Part shown: positions 16,402 to 25,674 of the stretch, in pieces | How the letters are laid out: every line of letters starts with the position of its first letter | How positions within the stretch are numbered: the stretch's first letter is position 1 | Origin: Pseudoflavonifractor sp. An85 | GTDB taxonomy: Bacteria > Bacillota > Clostridia > Oscillospirales > Oscillospiraceae | NCBI RefSeq assembly: GCF_002161235.1 | Contig: NZ_NFHE01000009.1 | Coordinates: 32,780 to 96,779 of the forward strand | Reading direction: 5' to 3' | Length of the DNA: 64,000 bases | Position numbers and translations under genes: made by a program | The notes under the pieces: model-generated | Seen by the model: the letters and a program-made list of their open reading frames with translations, nothing else | Told to the model about the DNA's origin: nothing | The model's database searches: none

Positions 16402-16839
16402 ATGGACAAGAAAAATATGAAGGTGGCAGTTTATTTCCGAACAGCCACTGTGCCAATAGAGCAAAAAGTCTGGCTCTACGCCAGCTCCAAGAGCTCCGAG
16501 CAAGCAGAGTGGAGAGATTTGAGCGTGGAGGCCATGAAACATACGGCCCAGCAAAATGGCCTTGTGGTTGCCGGGGTTTCTACTGACTCCAGCAGACAGC
16601 TTCCGCCCATGGAGCGGCCCGGCGTTCAGGAAATGCTGGCGGCTGTCCATGAAGGACGGGTGGGTGCGGTGATGATGCCCAGCCTCCGTCATCTTAGCAG
16701 GGAGCTCGGTGCGATCCTCCCTGTGTTGGCCGAATTTCTAAAACAGAAGGTACACGTTCGCGCCAAAGACGCCTCTGCGCTCTCCCTTCCTCTGTTTCCA
16801 AAGCCGCCCTCAAAGGGGAAAGGGGGCGGCGCACGATGA
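16402..16839 (+). CDS. resolvase-domain-only protein 1 (degenerate serine recombinase N-domain)
   Basis: 145 residues, covering only the N-terminal resolvase fold. The region normally bearing the catalytic serine reads YFRTAT, so Ser appears replaced, and the later segment (GVQEMLAAVHEGRVGAVMMP) follows the resolvase helix and strand order. There is no recombinase DNA-binding domain, only a short basic tail. It is unlikely to cut DNA alone and may regulate the full recombinases downstream. Its stop overlaps the next start (ATGA). Confidence 0.6.
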   Translation: MDKKNMKVAVYFRTATVPIEQKVWLYASSKSSEQAEWRDLSVEAMKHTAQQNGLVVAGVSTDSSRQLPPMERPGVQEMLAAVHEGRVGAVMMPSLRHLSRELGAILPVLAEFLKQKVHVRAKDASALSLPLFPKPPSKGKGGGAR

Positions 16840-17249
16840 GTTTTCCCTATGCGGACCGTCCCATGTGGCTGTACAGCCGCAGCAGCGATAAGCATCTGAA
16901 GGTGCTGTTCCAGCAGATGCAAAACCTGCTGGATGAAGCGGAGCGCAGAGCATACACTGTCGCAGGCACTTCGCAGGATATGGGTTCCGGCAAGAGCATG
17001 GCCAGAATGGGCCTGAAGCAGATGATGCGGGCCGTGAAAGGCGGCCTTGCCCAAGCTGTCCTTGTGCAGAATCTCACCCGTCTAAGCCATGACCCCGCCA
17101 TCCTTATGAAGATACTGGAGTTCCTACAGGATCACAATGCGGTACTGATCACCACCGAAAGCGACCTGCGGTATGAACTCTACATCAAAGGCTTGGAAAA
17201 ACATTTTCTCAGGAGAGCCGCCCAAAAAGGGCTCCGGCTTCCATGGTGA
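16836..17249 (+). CDS. resolvase-domain-only protein 2
   Basis: 137 residues with the resolvase N-domain pattern: LYSRSS near the N-terminus keeps Arg and Ser at the expected catalytic spacing, then GLKQMMRAVKGGLAQAVLVQ and NLTRLSHDP. There is no C-terminal DNA-binding region. It is translationally coupled to the preceding protein, suggesting the two form a pair. Confidence 0.6.
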   Translation: MSFPYADRPMWLYSRSSDKHLKVLFQQMQNLLDEAERRAYTVAGTSQDMGSGKSMARMGLKQMMRAVKGGLAQAVLVQNLTRLSHDPAILMKILEFLQDHNAVLITTESDLRYELYIKGLEKHFLRRAAQKGLRLPW

Positions 17250-17256
17250 GCCTACC

Positions 17257-17436
17257 ATGGATCCTGTTTTTACTCCGGCGCTACCGTGCGAAAAGGTGAT
17301 CAGGGAAATCAAATACTTTGTGCTGTTTTCCACGCTGAAAAAGCTGATGGAGCAGGGAAAAATCACAGCAGAATACTGTCAGCAAGCCAATGTTGCTATT
17401 GCCGAAAAGTACGGAGTCTCTGAGCTCAGTATTTAG
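17257..17436 (+). CDS. small SHOCT-like protein
   Basis: 59 residues from ATG 17257; an in-frame ATG at 17173 lies inside the previous gene and is less likely. The C-terminal half (LMEQGKITAEYCQQANVAIA) has the short helix-turn-helix shape of SHOCT domains. Small proteins of this kind often sit just ahead of large serine recombinases in Clostridia elements. Their role is unknown. Confidence 0.6.
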   Translation: MDPVFTPALPCEKVIREIKYFVLFSTLKKLMEQGKITAEYCQQANVAIAEKYGVSELSI

Positions 17437-17521
17437 TGGTTGTCGTAATAGCTATCCCATGCCGGTTGTGGTAGTGTTGGGTGTGACAAAAAAGATGTCC
17501 GCCGGAAAGGGGGTGGCAGAG

Positions 17522-19063
17522 ATGCCGCAGGTCAGAGTGATTCAACCCATCTCAGAGCAAGCCAAAAAGCTGCGGGTTGCCGCTTATGCCCGTGTCAGCA
17601 GCGATTCAGCCGACCAGCTGAATTCCTTTGCCACCCAAGTAGCTTATTACACCGACTTCATCCAATCCAAAGACGAATGGGAGTTTGCCGGCCTTTATGC
17701 TGACGAAGCGGTTTCCGGCACCACAGCCGAAAAGCGGGACGATTTTCAACGCCTGCTTGCCGACTGCCGTACCGGGAAAATAGACCGCATCCTTGTGAAA
17801 TCCATCTCCCGGTTTGCACGAAACACCCTCGACTGCCTTCAGACCGTGCGAGAACTCAAGCAGCTTGGTGTGGCGGTGGAATTTGAAAAAGAGGGCATTG
17901 ACACTGGAAACATGGGCAGCGAAATGCTGCTGAGTATTTTGGGCTCTGCCGCCCAGGAAGAATCCCTCTCCATATCGAAAAACCTGAAATGGAGTTACCG
18001 GCGCCGGATGAAATCCGGCGATTTTATTACCTGCAATGCGCCACTTGGGTATTTTCTTAAAGATGGAGCCTTGGTTCCAGATCCCCAAGAGGTTCCTATA
18101 GTACAGTATATTTTTTCCAGCTATCTTGCCGGACATAGTATGGATGAGATAGCTACCTTCTTAAATGATCAGGAAGCAAAGTACAGCCGAAAGGAAATGA
18201 CAAGATGGTATCGCACATCGATTCGTTACATTCTATCGAATGAAAAATATATTGGCGATTCGTTGCTTCAAAAAACATTTACCCCCAATGAGCTGCCCTT
18301 GGTCAACATTCGCAACCGAGGGCAGCTCTCGCAATTTTATGTAAAAGACTCCCATCCGGCGATTATACCATTAGAAATGTTCGAAGCTGTTCAACGCCTG
18401 ATGAAAAGGCGTGCCGCTACACATACAGCAAAGCCTAAACCCGGTGGCTTCCCTTTGAGCCATATGATGAAATGCGGATTTTGCGGCAGCACATTTCAGC
18501 GTCATCTTAAAAAAGAGGGGGCTCGATGGTGCTGTTATCAGCACCGAAAGGACAAAAGCCTTTGCGTCATGGAGGTAGTGGCAGAAAGCGAAGTGTACCA
18601 AACATTTCTGCTTATGTACAACAAGCTGCTGGATAATAAAAATCTCATCTTAAGAGTAATGCTGGCACAGCTGATAGAACTTCAAAGCAAGACCACATTT
18701 GCAAGGCCAGAAATCGTAGACCTAAATCAAAAAATTTCCGACTTAGCCAGGCAGAATCATTCACTCTCCAGGTTACAGGCCAAAGGGTGCATTGACTCTG
18801 CCATTTTTATAGAGCGTAGCAACCGCAATAATAAACTGATTGAAGAACTACGGTTTGAATTGCGCCAGCTTCAAGAGCCAGACCGTGTCAGTGAAACAAT
18901 CGATCAAACGAATTTATTGCTGGATCTTCTTGATGATGCCCAACCCATGCTGGAGTTTGAACCTTCCATATTTAAGAGCATGATAAAAGAGATTACCGTC
19001 TATCCTGAAAAGTTCTCTTTTGTCCTTTCCAATGGGCTGGTTCTTTGCGAAATGAGGCGATAG
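17522..19063 (+). CDS. large serine recombinase A
   Basis: 513 residues from ATG 17522 (AAAGGGGG upstream; ATG 17495 is possible). The resolvase domain starts about residue 17 (AAYARVSS with catalytic Ser), with the second motif KSISRFARNTLDC. The recombinase domain covers about 180-285, a zinc ribbon begins about 317 (CGFCGSTF), and a long coiled coil (about 390-470) precedes the C-terminus. All parts for site-specific integration and excision are present. It is followed by two more recombinase genes with 2- and 14-base gaps, so the three form one operon. Confidence 0.93.
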   Translation: MPQVRVIQPISEQAKKLRVAAYARVSSDSADQLNSFATQVAYYTDFIQSKDEWEFAGLYADEAVSGTTAEKRDDFQRLLADCRTGKIDRILVKSISRFARNTLDCLQTVRELKQLGVAVEFEKEGIDTGNMGSEMLLSILGSAAQEESLSISKNLKWSYRRRMKSGDFITCNAPLGYFLKDGALVPDPQEVPIVQYIFSSYLAGHSMDEIATFLNDQEAKYSRKEMTRWYRTSIRYILSNEKYIGDSLLQKTFTPNELPLVNIRNRGQLSQFYVKDSHPAIIPLEMFEAVQRLMKRRAATHTAKPKPGGFPLSHMMKCGFCGSTFQRHLKKEGARWCCYQHRKDKSLCVMEVVAESEVYQTFLLMYNKLLDNKNLILRVMLAQLIELQSKTTFARPEIVDLNQKISDLARQNHSLSRLQAKGCIDSAIFIERSNRNNKLIEELRFELRQLQEPDRVSETIDQTNLLLDLLDDAQPMLEFEPSIFKSMIKEITVYPEKFSFVLSNGLVLCEMRR

Positions 19064-19065
19064 AC

Positions 19066-19896
19066 ATGAAAAGGATACGGAGTTGCCCCTTTGGATATCG
19101 GATGGAAAACGGGACTTATACTGTGGTGCCTGCAGAAAGGCGCCTTATTGAGCAGATATTTACTCGTTACCTTAATGGAGCCTCTCTCCAACAGCTGTCA
19201 ATCATGGCAGAAGAAACAGGCTTGAAGTTCCGAGAGAATGCATCCTCTTGGAACAAAAATATGGTATCCCGAATTTTGGACAACAGCAGGTATTGGGACG
19301 GAGAACAGTATCCGCCGATTGTGGAAAGGGAGATTGCCACGAAAGTAGCTGATTTGAAACAGAGCAAAGCTTCTCCTCGCTCCCAAACACCGTTTATCCA
19401 AAAAAGAATGACCTGCCCATACTGCGGAAGTAGACTGAGGCGAAATGGGAAAAAGCCTCATCGGACTTTTTGGGACTGCAAATGCTGCCAACAACGTCTT
19501 GGCCCTATCCCTGATGATACGTTGCTTCAAATCGTTACAGAAAGGTTTCTTGCAGTTTGCCTAAATCCTCATATGGTGGAACCAGCAAAGGAATCTGCGG
19601 AGAGTTTATCAATACAAGCAGCCAGGCTAACCAATGAAATCAATCAAGCAATGAATCAGCGGGAAGTGGATCCGAATGAACTGCTCCCTCTCATTCTTGA
19701 GTGTGCCGCTGAAAAATACAAAACCTGCTTTATCAAGGAAGCAGACCATCTGACCATTACCCTGAAAGCCCTCTTTCAGGCACACAGCAATGACACGGCC
19801 CTGGATCGGGAACTTTTTGAGAGGACTGTGAAACAGGTGATTTTGCAGCCGGACGCATCTGTACAGCTTCGTCTGCTGAACGATATCGTGGTTTGA
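19066..19896 (+). CDS. large serine recombinase B, lacking the catalytic domain
   Basis: 276 residues. The protein begins directly with the recombinase DNA-binding domain (CPFGYRMENG, then LIEQIFTRYLNGASLQQLS), has a zinc ribbon (CPYCGSRL and CKCC, about 116-145) and a helical C-terminus. The resolvase catalytic domain is absent, and the stop of gene A lies only 2 bases upstream. Gene A is complete, so B is not its frameshifted tail. It could bind att DNA and act with A or C in a mixed complex, or serve as a directionality factor; this is inference. Confidence 0.8.
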   Translation: MKRIRSCPFGYRMENGTYTVVPAERRLIEQIFTRYLNGASLQQLSIMAEETGLKFRENASSWNKNMVSRILDNSRYWDGEQYPPIVEREIATKVADLKQSKASPRSQTPFIQKRMTCPYCGSRLRRNGKKPHRTFWDCKCCQQRLGPIPDDTLLQIVTERFLAVCLNPHMVEPAKESAESLSIQAARLTNEINQAMNQREVDPNELLPLILECAAEKYKTCFIKEADHLTITLKALFQAHSNDTALDRELFERTVKQVILQPDASVQLRLLNDIVV

Positions 19897-19910
19897 AAGG
19901 AGAAATCTCT

Positions 19911-21518
19911 ATGGCACAAAAAACAGTTACAGAAATCCCGGCAAACCCTCTGCTGGGTGACCTGCGTAAGCGAAAACGGAAACTGCGGGTAGCTGCCTAC
20001 TGCCGGGTCAGCACCGAGGAAGAAGAACAGCAGAACAGCTTTGAGGTGCAGGTGGCCTATTACACGGATAAAATCACTCACCATGAGGGATGGCAGCTGG
20101 CCGGAATTTTTGCGGACGATGGGATTTCAGGCGTCAGCACCAAGAAAAGAGATCAATTTAACAAAATGATTGAACTGTGCCGGAAGAAGAAAATCGACCT
20201 CATCCTGACGAAATCCATTTCCCGCTTTGCCCGTAACACCCTGGACTGCATCAAGCACGTGCGGATCCTCAAAAGCTGGGGCATTCCGGTCATCTTTGAG
20301 AAAGAAAACATTGACACCTCGAATATGAACAGCGAGATGATCCTCACCTGCCTGAGTTCCTTCGCCCAGGCCGAGAGCGAATCCATCAGCGGCAACGTGA
20401 CTAAGGGCATCCGCATGGGCTACCGGCAGGGCCGGTTCAGTTTCCGATATAAGAACTTCCTGGGCTATCGCAAAGGGCCGGATGGTGAGCCGGAAATTGT
20501 GCCTGAAGAAGCGAAGATCATCCGGCTGATTGCTCAGAATTACTTAAATGGAGATAGCCTGCGTACCATAAAGGAAACCTTGGAGAGCATGGGCGTTCCA
20601 ACCGCCACCGGCAACCAAAACTGGAGCACGGAAGCCATCCAACGCATCCTGCAGAATGAGAAGTACATGGGTGACGTCCTGCTGCAGAAAACCTACACGG
20701 CAGATTTCATTGAGGGCAAGGTCAAGAAGAACAATGGAGAACTCCCGCAATACTACATCAAGGACAACCATCCGGCCATCATCCCGAGGGAAATGTTTTA
20801 CCAAATCCAAGAGGAAATCGCCCGCAGGAAAAGTAAAAAGCCCGCCAATGCCAAGAAAGCCAAGACCAATCGTGGGCGGTTTACCAGCAAATACGCTCTT
20901 TCGGAAAGACTTGTCTGCGGGAACTGCGGCTGTTACTTTCGAAGGGTGACATGGAGTATCCACGGGCGGAAGCAAATCGTCTGGCGATGCATCAACCGGC
21001 TGGAATGCGGGCCAAAGGTTTGCAAGGACTCCCCCAGCCTCAAGGAAGAAGAACTCTATTCCGCTATCCTGAAAGCCATTCGTTCCCTGGTTCAAGGCCA
21101 CCAGGAAGAAATGGCAGCCACCTTGCAAGAAGCACTTGTACACTGTATTGGTGGAGAAAACGCCGCAATCAATCCCCTTGTGATAGAAAACAGGCTCCAT
21201 GACCTGGACAAGGACTTGGACCGGCTGCTTACGATGGATGGGAGTGAAATCGTGGATCTGCGGATCAAGCAAATCAGCGATGAGATGCTCCAGCTGAGGC
21301 AAATGAAAAAATGTGCGGAACTGGACGCCCAGCAGGATATGGGCCGTGAAAACAAAGCCAAGGAAATCATGGAACTCATCTCCGCAGAAGATCTCGACCT
21401 TACGGAGTATTCCGATACCCTGGTGTACCGGGTGATTGAACGAGTAACCGTACTCTCCAAAGAAGAAATCCGCATCCGCTTCGTTGGTGGGTTTGAAATT
21501 ACCCAGCCCCTTCACTAA
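19911..21518 (+). CDS. large serine recombinase C
   Basis: 535 residues from ATG 19911 behind GAAAGGAG. The resolvase domain starts about residue 24 (AAYCRVST with catalytic Ser, then KSISRFARNTLDC). The recombinase domain covers about 185-300, the zinc ribbon begins about 336 (CGNCGCYF...WRC), and a coiled coil spans about 410-490. It is intact. It is the last gene before a terminator, the expected place of the element's terminal recombinase, so an attachment site may lie shortly after 21518; I could not define it. Confidence 0.93.
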   Translation: MAQKTVTEIPANPLLGDLRKRKRKLRVAAYCRVSTEEEEQQNSFEVQVAYYTDKITHHEGWQLAGIFADDGISGVSTKKRDQFNKMIELCRKKKIDLILTKSISRFARNTLDCIKHVRILKSWGIPVIFEKENIDTSNMNSEMILTCLSSFAQAESESISGNVTKGIRMGYRQGRFSFRYKNFLGYRKGPDGEPEIVPEEAKIIRLIAQNYLNGDSLRTIKETLESMGVPTATGNQNWSTEAIQRILQNEKYMGDVLLQKTYTADFIEGKVKKNNGELPQYYIKDNHPAIIPREMFYQIQEEIARRKSKKPANAKKAKTNRGRFTSKYALSERLVCGNCGCYFRRVTWSIHGRKQIVWRCINRLECGPKVCKDSPSLKEEELYSAILKAIRSLVQGHQEEMAATLQEALVHCIGGENAAINPLVIENRLHDLDKDLDRLLTMDGSEIVDLRIKQISDEMLQLRQMKKCAELDAQQDMGRENKAKEIMELISAEDLDLTEYSDTLVYRVIERVTVLSKEEIRIRFVGGFEITQPLH

Positions 21519-21520
21519 GA

Positions 21521-21582
21521 AGCAGGCACAGAGAAATGCCGACAGCTTGGGCGTTGCCGGTGTCTCTCTGTGCCTGCTTTTC
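21521..21582 (+). terminator. terminator after recombinase C
   Basis: A perfect 14-bp stem (AGCAGGCACAGAGA at 21521-21534 with 21565-21578) has a 30-base loop and a short T-rich tail. It separates the recombinase operon from the Qat operon. Confidence 0.7.
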
Positions 21583-21585
21583 TCG

Positions 21586-21614
21586 TTGAGAAATGGGGAA
21601 ATTTGTGGTATAAT
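21586..21614 (+). promoter_or_regulatory. promoter of the Qat operon
   Basis: TTGAGA (21586-21591) and a consensus TATAAT (21609-21614) are separated by 17 bp, immediately after the recombinase terminator. The leader to the qatA start is about 120 bases and shows no clear operator. Confidence 0.75.
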
Positions 21615-21738
21615 AAAAGTAATATTTGAAAGAATCATTCCATTTGCGGGAAATGATAGATTCGCGCTAACTTTAAGATATCAAGAATTGGCATAACTGC
21701 GAGGTCTTGTAAAGAATAATGTTATTGGAGGGCGTAAA

Positions 21739-23604
21739 ATGTGGTTAGATAATGCATCTAATATTGATATGTTGTTCTACTCTCCATATGCAAACACAAT
21801 TGTTAATTTTATAAAAGAACCAGAACTAACTCCCTTAACAATAGGCTTATATGGCAGCTGGGGTGCGGGAAAGTCTTCTCTACTACAACTAATCCAACAA
21901 AATATAGATCACGACACCAAAGATATTGTTTGTATCTCATTGAATGCATGGCAATTTGAAGGATACGAAGATGCAAAGGTTGCCATCATGGAATCTCTAT
22001 TAAAATCATTGCAAAGCAATGAGACATTTTTTGAAAAGGCTGGAGAGAAAATTAAAAGTTTATTGTCTCGCATTGACTTTCTGAAACTTGGCAAAAACAT
22101 ATTGTTTAAAGGAGTCCCATATGTGGTCACTGCATTGACTGGTAATCCTATTCCAATAGCAGTCAATCTTTCTGCCGAGTTATCTAATCCAGATGATATA
22201 ATTTCTAAATTGGAGACATTTAAAAATGATTATATAAAAGCTGCAGGCGATTCTGAAACGCAAACAGAAAATGTTAGAAAATTCAGAATTGAATTTGAAA
22301 AAATGTTAGCGGAGGTTACTTCCGTTAAAACACTTGTTGTTATTGTAGATGATTTAGACAGGTGTACACCGGATCGAATAATTGATACTCTCGAAGCAAT
22401 AAAGCTATTCTTATCTGTAAAGAAAACCACTTTTATTGTTGCCGTAGATCAGAGAATCATTGAATATGCAGTAAACATTAAATATCCACAAAACGATGGA
22501 TATGCTGTATCTACAGATTATATTGAGAAGATAATTCAATTGCCTATTAAAATTCCAGAACTATCTCCAAAAGACATTGAGAATTATCTACTGCTTTTAA
22601 TCTGTCAATTGCACTTGGAAACAGAAAGCTTTGAAAAGCTAATTCGGACACTATATGATAAAAAACTTATGCTTGCAGACAAATCTCTTACATACACTGT
22701 CATTGAATCAATAATTAAAGAAACAGGTGGATCATTTAAAGCAAATTCCAATCAAACGAGTTTAGAGGAAGATGCCTCCATTATATCAAAAATCAGCTTC
22801 GCTGTTTCAAGCAGCCTAAAAGGAAACCCACGTCAGGCAAAAAGATTTCTTAACACATTTTTTGTTCGAAAGAATCTTGCTTCTCTTTATTTCGGAGCAG
22901 AAATTGATCTTTCAGTTATGGCAAAGCTCTTAGCATTGGAAACAATTGATATAAAAGCATTTAGAAAACTCTATGAATGGAATAGTGAATTTGACGGTGA
23001 AATAAAGCAGCTGAAAGAAGTGGAAACATGTATAAATAATGATAAAGAACTCAACGAAAATTATAAACTCTGGAAAAATCCAAGAGTTATTCGTTGGGTC
23101 AAAAGTGAACCTAAGAATCTTTATAAAATGGACCTAAGCAAGTACTTCTATCTATCTAGAGAATCACTATCTAGTACAGAAACTATATCCGCTTCGTTTA
23201 ATGAAGCGGAACGAAAAATGTTGGCTGCAATTCAAAACTGTCTACAAGGTCAAGAAGATGCTCGCCTAGAAGAACTTAAGGATATGGAACCCGAATCTCA
23301 ACGCAAGATATGCGATGCTGTGTTGGTTCATTTTAAGTCTGATACAATAAATCTAAGCATGATTAGCAGAGTGTACAAAGAATACCCAGATTACCAATCA
23401 GATATAGTTGACGCGCTGAAAGCAAAGCCTAACTCATTTTTTGGCCCGTCATCGGTACCACATATTACCCGAATGTATAGTGCGAATGCTACACAAATTA
23501 GTAGTCTACTTGATGATTTGGAAAAAAGCCAAAAGATTTCGCAAGTAATTAAATCACAAATTGCAAGTGGAAATTTTGCTGCTAAGGCTGTTGATCGGAG
23601 ATAA
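21739..23604 (+). CDS. qatA: QatA-like KAP-family P-loop ATPase
   Basis: 621 residues, start ATG 21739 behind TTGGAGGG. A KAP-type P-loop NTPase: Walker A GLYGSWGAGKSS (about 35-46), Walker B VVIVDDLDRC (about 198-207) and a sensor strand in TFIVAVDQRIIEYAV. The KAP arginine-rich part (KGNPRQAKRFLNTF) is near 360. In QatABCD anti-phage systems the first gene is such an ATPase. The gene and its three followers are much more AT-rich than both flanks, a sign of recent transfer. The symbol rests on domain type and gene order. Confidence 0.85.
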   Translation: MWLDNASNIDMLFYSPYANTIVNFIKEPELTPLTIGLYGSWGAGKSSLLQLIQQNIDHDTKDIVCISLNAWQFEGYEDAKVAIMESLLKSLQSNETFFEKAGEKIKSLLSRIDFLKLGKNILFKGVPYVVTALTGNPIPIAVNLSAELSNPDDIISKLETFKNDYIKAAGDSETQTENVRKFRIEFEKMLAEVTSVKTLVVIVDDLDRCTPDRIIDTLEAIKLFLSVKKTTFIVAVDQRIIEYAVNIKYPQNDGYAVSTDYIEKIIQLPIKIPELSPKDIENYLLLLICQLHLETESFEKLIRTLYDKKLMLADKSLTYTVIESIIKETGGSFKANSNQTSLEEDASIISKISFAVSSSLKGNPRQAKRFLNTFFVRKNLASLYFGAEIDLSVMAKLLALETIDIKAFRKLYEWNSEFDGEIKQLKEVETCINNDKELNENYKLWKNPRVIRWVKSEPKNLYKMDLSKYFYLSRESLSSTETISASFNEAERKMLAAIQNCLQGQEDARLEELKDMEPESQRKICDAVLVHFKSDTINLSMISRVYKEYPDYQSDIVDALKAKPNSFFGPSSVPHITRMYSANATQISSLLDDLEKSQKISQVIKSQIASGNFAAKAVDRR

Positions 23605-23606
23605 AA

Positions 23607-24308
23607 ATGGGAACATCTAAAGGATATATTGCCCCGTCTACTCCTCACTGGGCACAGGCAAAACGAGGAGTATCTATGTATATTAACAATCCATCAAGTG
23701 CCGTAAAGAGCGCTGCTGCATCAAAATATGCCAAGGCTATAAACACCGAAGGATATGCCAATAGCCGGGTTGCCCACGTCTTCGCTGGATTTGCAAGTTT
23801 TGCATCAAATAGCAGTTCCAATGGTTACGCCACCGCTCTTCGAGACATTGGACGAGAAGATATACTAGCCATGGATCCAGAGGATGCAATAAACGAATTG
23901 ACTCTTCATTTTGCTAACAATGGCGAAACTATTGACGATGCTATTGCTTTAGATTGCATTTCTGAAACCCTTTCTGTCCTTAATATTCAAAAGATTGAAG
24001 ATTTAAATAATATAGAAATTAATGGATTTATTAAGGAAATGGTATGTCAATTTGCAAAGCTAAAATTTGCACAATTATTTGATAAGCAAATTCGGAATAA
24101 ATGCCCTAATATTGTTCAAGCAAATCAGCGTATTGCAGAAATGCAAGACTATATTTACTATACCATGGAACTTACTTTAACTAGTGAGATTCTTGCCTCA
24201 ATCAATCCACATAACCTTTCGAATGAAACCATAGTTCAAGATATATTAAAAAAGGGTTTTGAACTGATGGAACTATATTATGGTGATTCATATGAAAATC
24301 TGGATTAA
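23607..24308 (+). CDS. qatB: QatB-like protein
   Basis: 233 residues, 2 bases after qatA. The N-terminus has the pattern GTSKGYIAPSTPHW, a polar start, followed by a helical body with no known catalytic motif. The second gene of Qat systems is an uncharacterised protein of about this size, and it is required for defence in the described systems. The assignment rests on position between the KAP ATPase and the QueC-like gene. Its stop overlaps the start of qatC by 17 bases. Confidence 0.75.
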   Translation: MGTSKGYIAPSTPHWAQAKRGVSMYINNPSSAVKSAAASKYAKAINTEGYANSRVAHVFAGFASFASNSSSNGYATALRDIGREDILAMDPEDAINELTLHFANNGETIDDAIALDCISETLSVLNIQKIEDLNNIEINGFIKEMVCQFAKLKFAQLFDKQIRNKCPNIVQANQRIAEMQDYIYYTMELTLTSEILASINPHNLSNETIVQDILKKGFELMELYYGDSYENLD

Positions 24309-25674
24309 CAAATGTATCGAAAAAGAAAAAAGTACTTATTTCAATGACGCAATTACATTTAATTTAAATGTTCCTGGAAAAGGCGGACTTATTGCGTCAA
24401 ATATACGTGATGGATGGTACAGAAAACTTGGCATTCAGAGTGTATCGCCAATCTGCGAAGATTTATATATTCTCGCATTATCTGTGTTTGCAGCAGATAA
24501 AAGAATATCTCGTTCTTTTTCGTCCGATGGATGGACGCGTAAGTTACATCTTTCTATTCCGGTTATAGAATATTCTCATTGGAATTCAGTGCGTACCAGC
24601 TTAGAAAAAATGCTCTCATTTCTTTCGGGAGATATTTGGACAATTGATTTCAGAGAATGTGAACCTACTAATCGTTACCAAGATAATCATAAACGACCTC
24701 CCCAAAAATTAGTATCTCTTGAAGAATATGACGCAGTATCCCTTCTTTCAGGAGGGTTGGACTCATATTGTGGCGCATATGAATTGTTGTCACAGGGCAA
24801 AAACGTTATATTTGTCGGGTTTAAGGAATTCGGAAAGCTTGAACAGATACAAAACGAAATAGTACATCACTTTAATGAAAGTTTTCCAGAAACATCAAAA
24901 ATGCTATTTACGTTTACCGCAAAAGCATATAAGCCACTAGGAATTGAGAAATTACCGGCAGAAAACACGAGCAGAAGTAGATCGTTCTTATTCTTAGCCG
25001 CTGCGATTTGTGTCGCTGAAGCAATAGGAGCTAATACACCCGTTTACATACCTGAAAACGGATTTATTGGCCTTAATCTTCCTCTAACTCCAGGGAGAAA
25101 AGGAAGCTGTAGCACCCGAACAACGCATCCCTATTTTTTGAAAATGCTGAATCAGCTTTTTTTACAGTTGGGGATTAGTCACAAAATAATTAACCCCTAT
25201 GCTTTTATGACTAAACGTGAGATGATTCAAGAGCATAAAGATACCAAAGGCTTTCTTGATTGTGTGTCTAAAACAATATCATGCTCACACCCTTGTAATA
25301 CGCGTTGGCACGGAAAATCACAACCAGAAAATTGCGGATATTGTTATCCATGTCTAATTCGGCAATCTTCACTTCTCGACGTGATAGTCCCAAACGAACA
25401 CTACACATTTAATGCTCTTTCATATGACTATATTTTGTCTGCAACGGATTCAAGACGTTCAGATTTGGTCGACCTTCTGAGTTCTATCAGCGCGGCAGTA
25501 AAATCTACGGATCAAGCGCTACTAAAACGAATTAAACAAACAGGACAGTTGTCGAAGGAAGAGTCATTAGCCTTTCTAAGGCTATACAAAGCGACTATTA
25601 GCGATCTTTTGGAACTTTTTTCAAGGGACAAGGATCTTATGCGAATGATAGGGATAGAATATGCATCTAATTGA
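24292..25674 (+). CDS. qatC: QatC-like QueC-family protein
   Basis: 460 residues from ATG 24292 (an in-frame ATG at 24280 is less well placed). An N-terminal region of about 145 residues, not found in QueC, precedes the PP-loop SGGLDSYCGAYEL (about 153). A C-terminal cysteine cluster (CSHPC and CGYCYPC, about 337-357) matches the QueC zinc site. QueC makes 7-cyano-7-deazaguanine; in Qat the homologue presumably modifies a nucleobase or protein, and its substrate is unknown. Both motifs are intact. Confidence 0.85.
   Translation: MKIWINKCIEKEKSTYFNDAITFNLNVPGKGGLIASNIRDGWYRKLGIQSVSPICEDLYILALSVFAADKRISRSFSSDGWTRKLHLSIPVIEYSHWNSVRTSLEKMLSFLSGDIWTIDFRECEPTNRYQDNHKRPPQKLVSLEEYDAVSLLSGGLDSYCGAYELLSQGKNVIFVGFKEFGKLEQIQNEIVHHFNESFPETSKMLFTFTAKAYKPLGIEKLPAENTSRSRSFLFLAAAICVAEAIGANTPVYIPENGFIGLNLPLTPGRKGSCSTRTTHPYFLKMLNQLFLQLGISHKIINPYAFMTKREMIQEHKDTKGFLDCVSKTISCSHPCNTRWHGKSQPENCGYCYPCLIRQSSLLDVIVPNEHYTFNALSYDYILSATDSRRSDLVDLLSSISAAVKSTDQALLKRIKQTGQLSKEESLAFLRLYKATISDLLELFSRDKDLMRMIGIEYASN

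Noticed and set aside
17522..19896. Recombinase B as a frameshifted tail of recombinase A
   Set aside because: A already contains its own DNA-binding domain, zinc ribbon and coiled coil, and B begins with its own ATG after A's stop.
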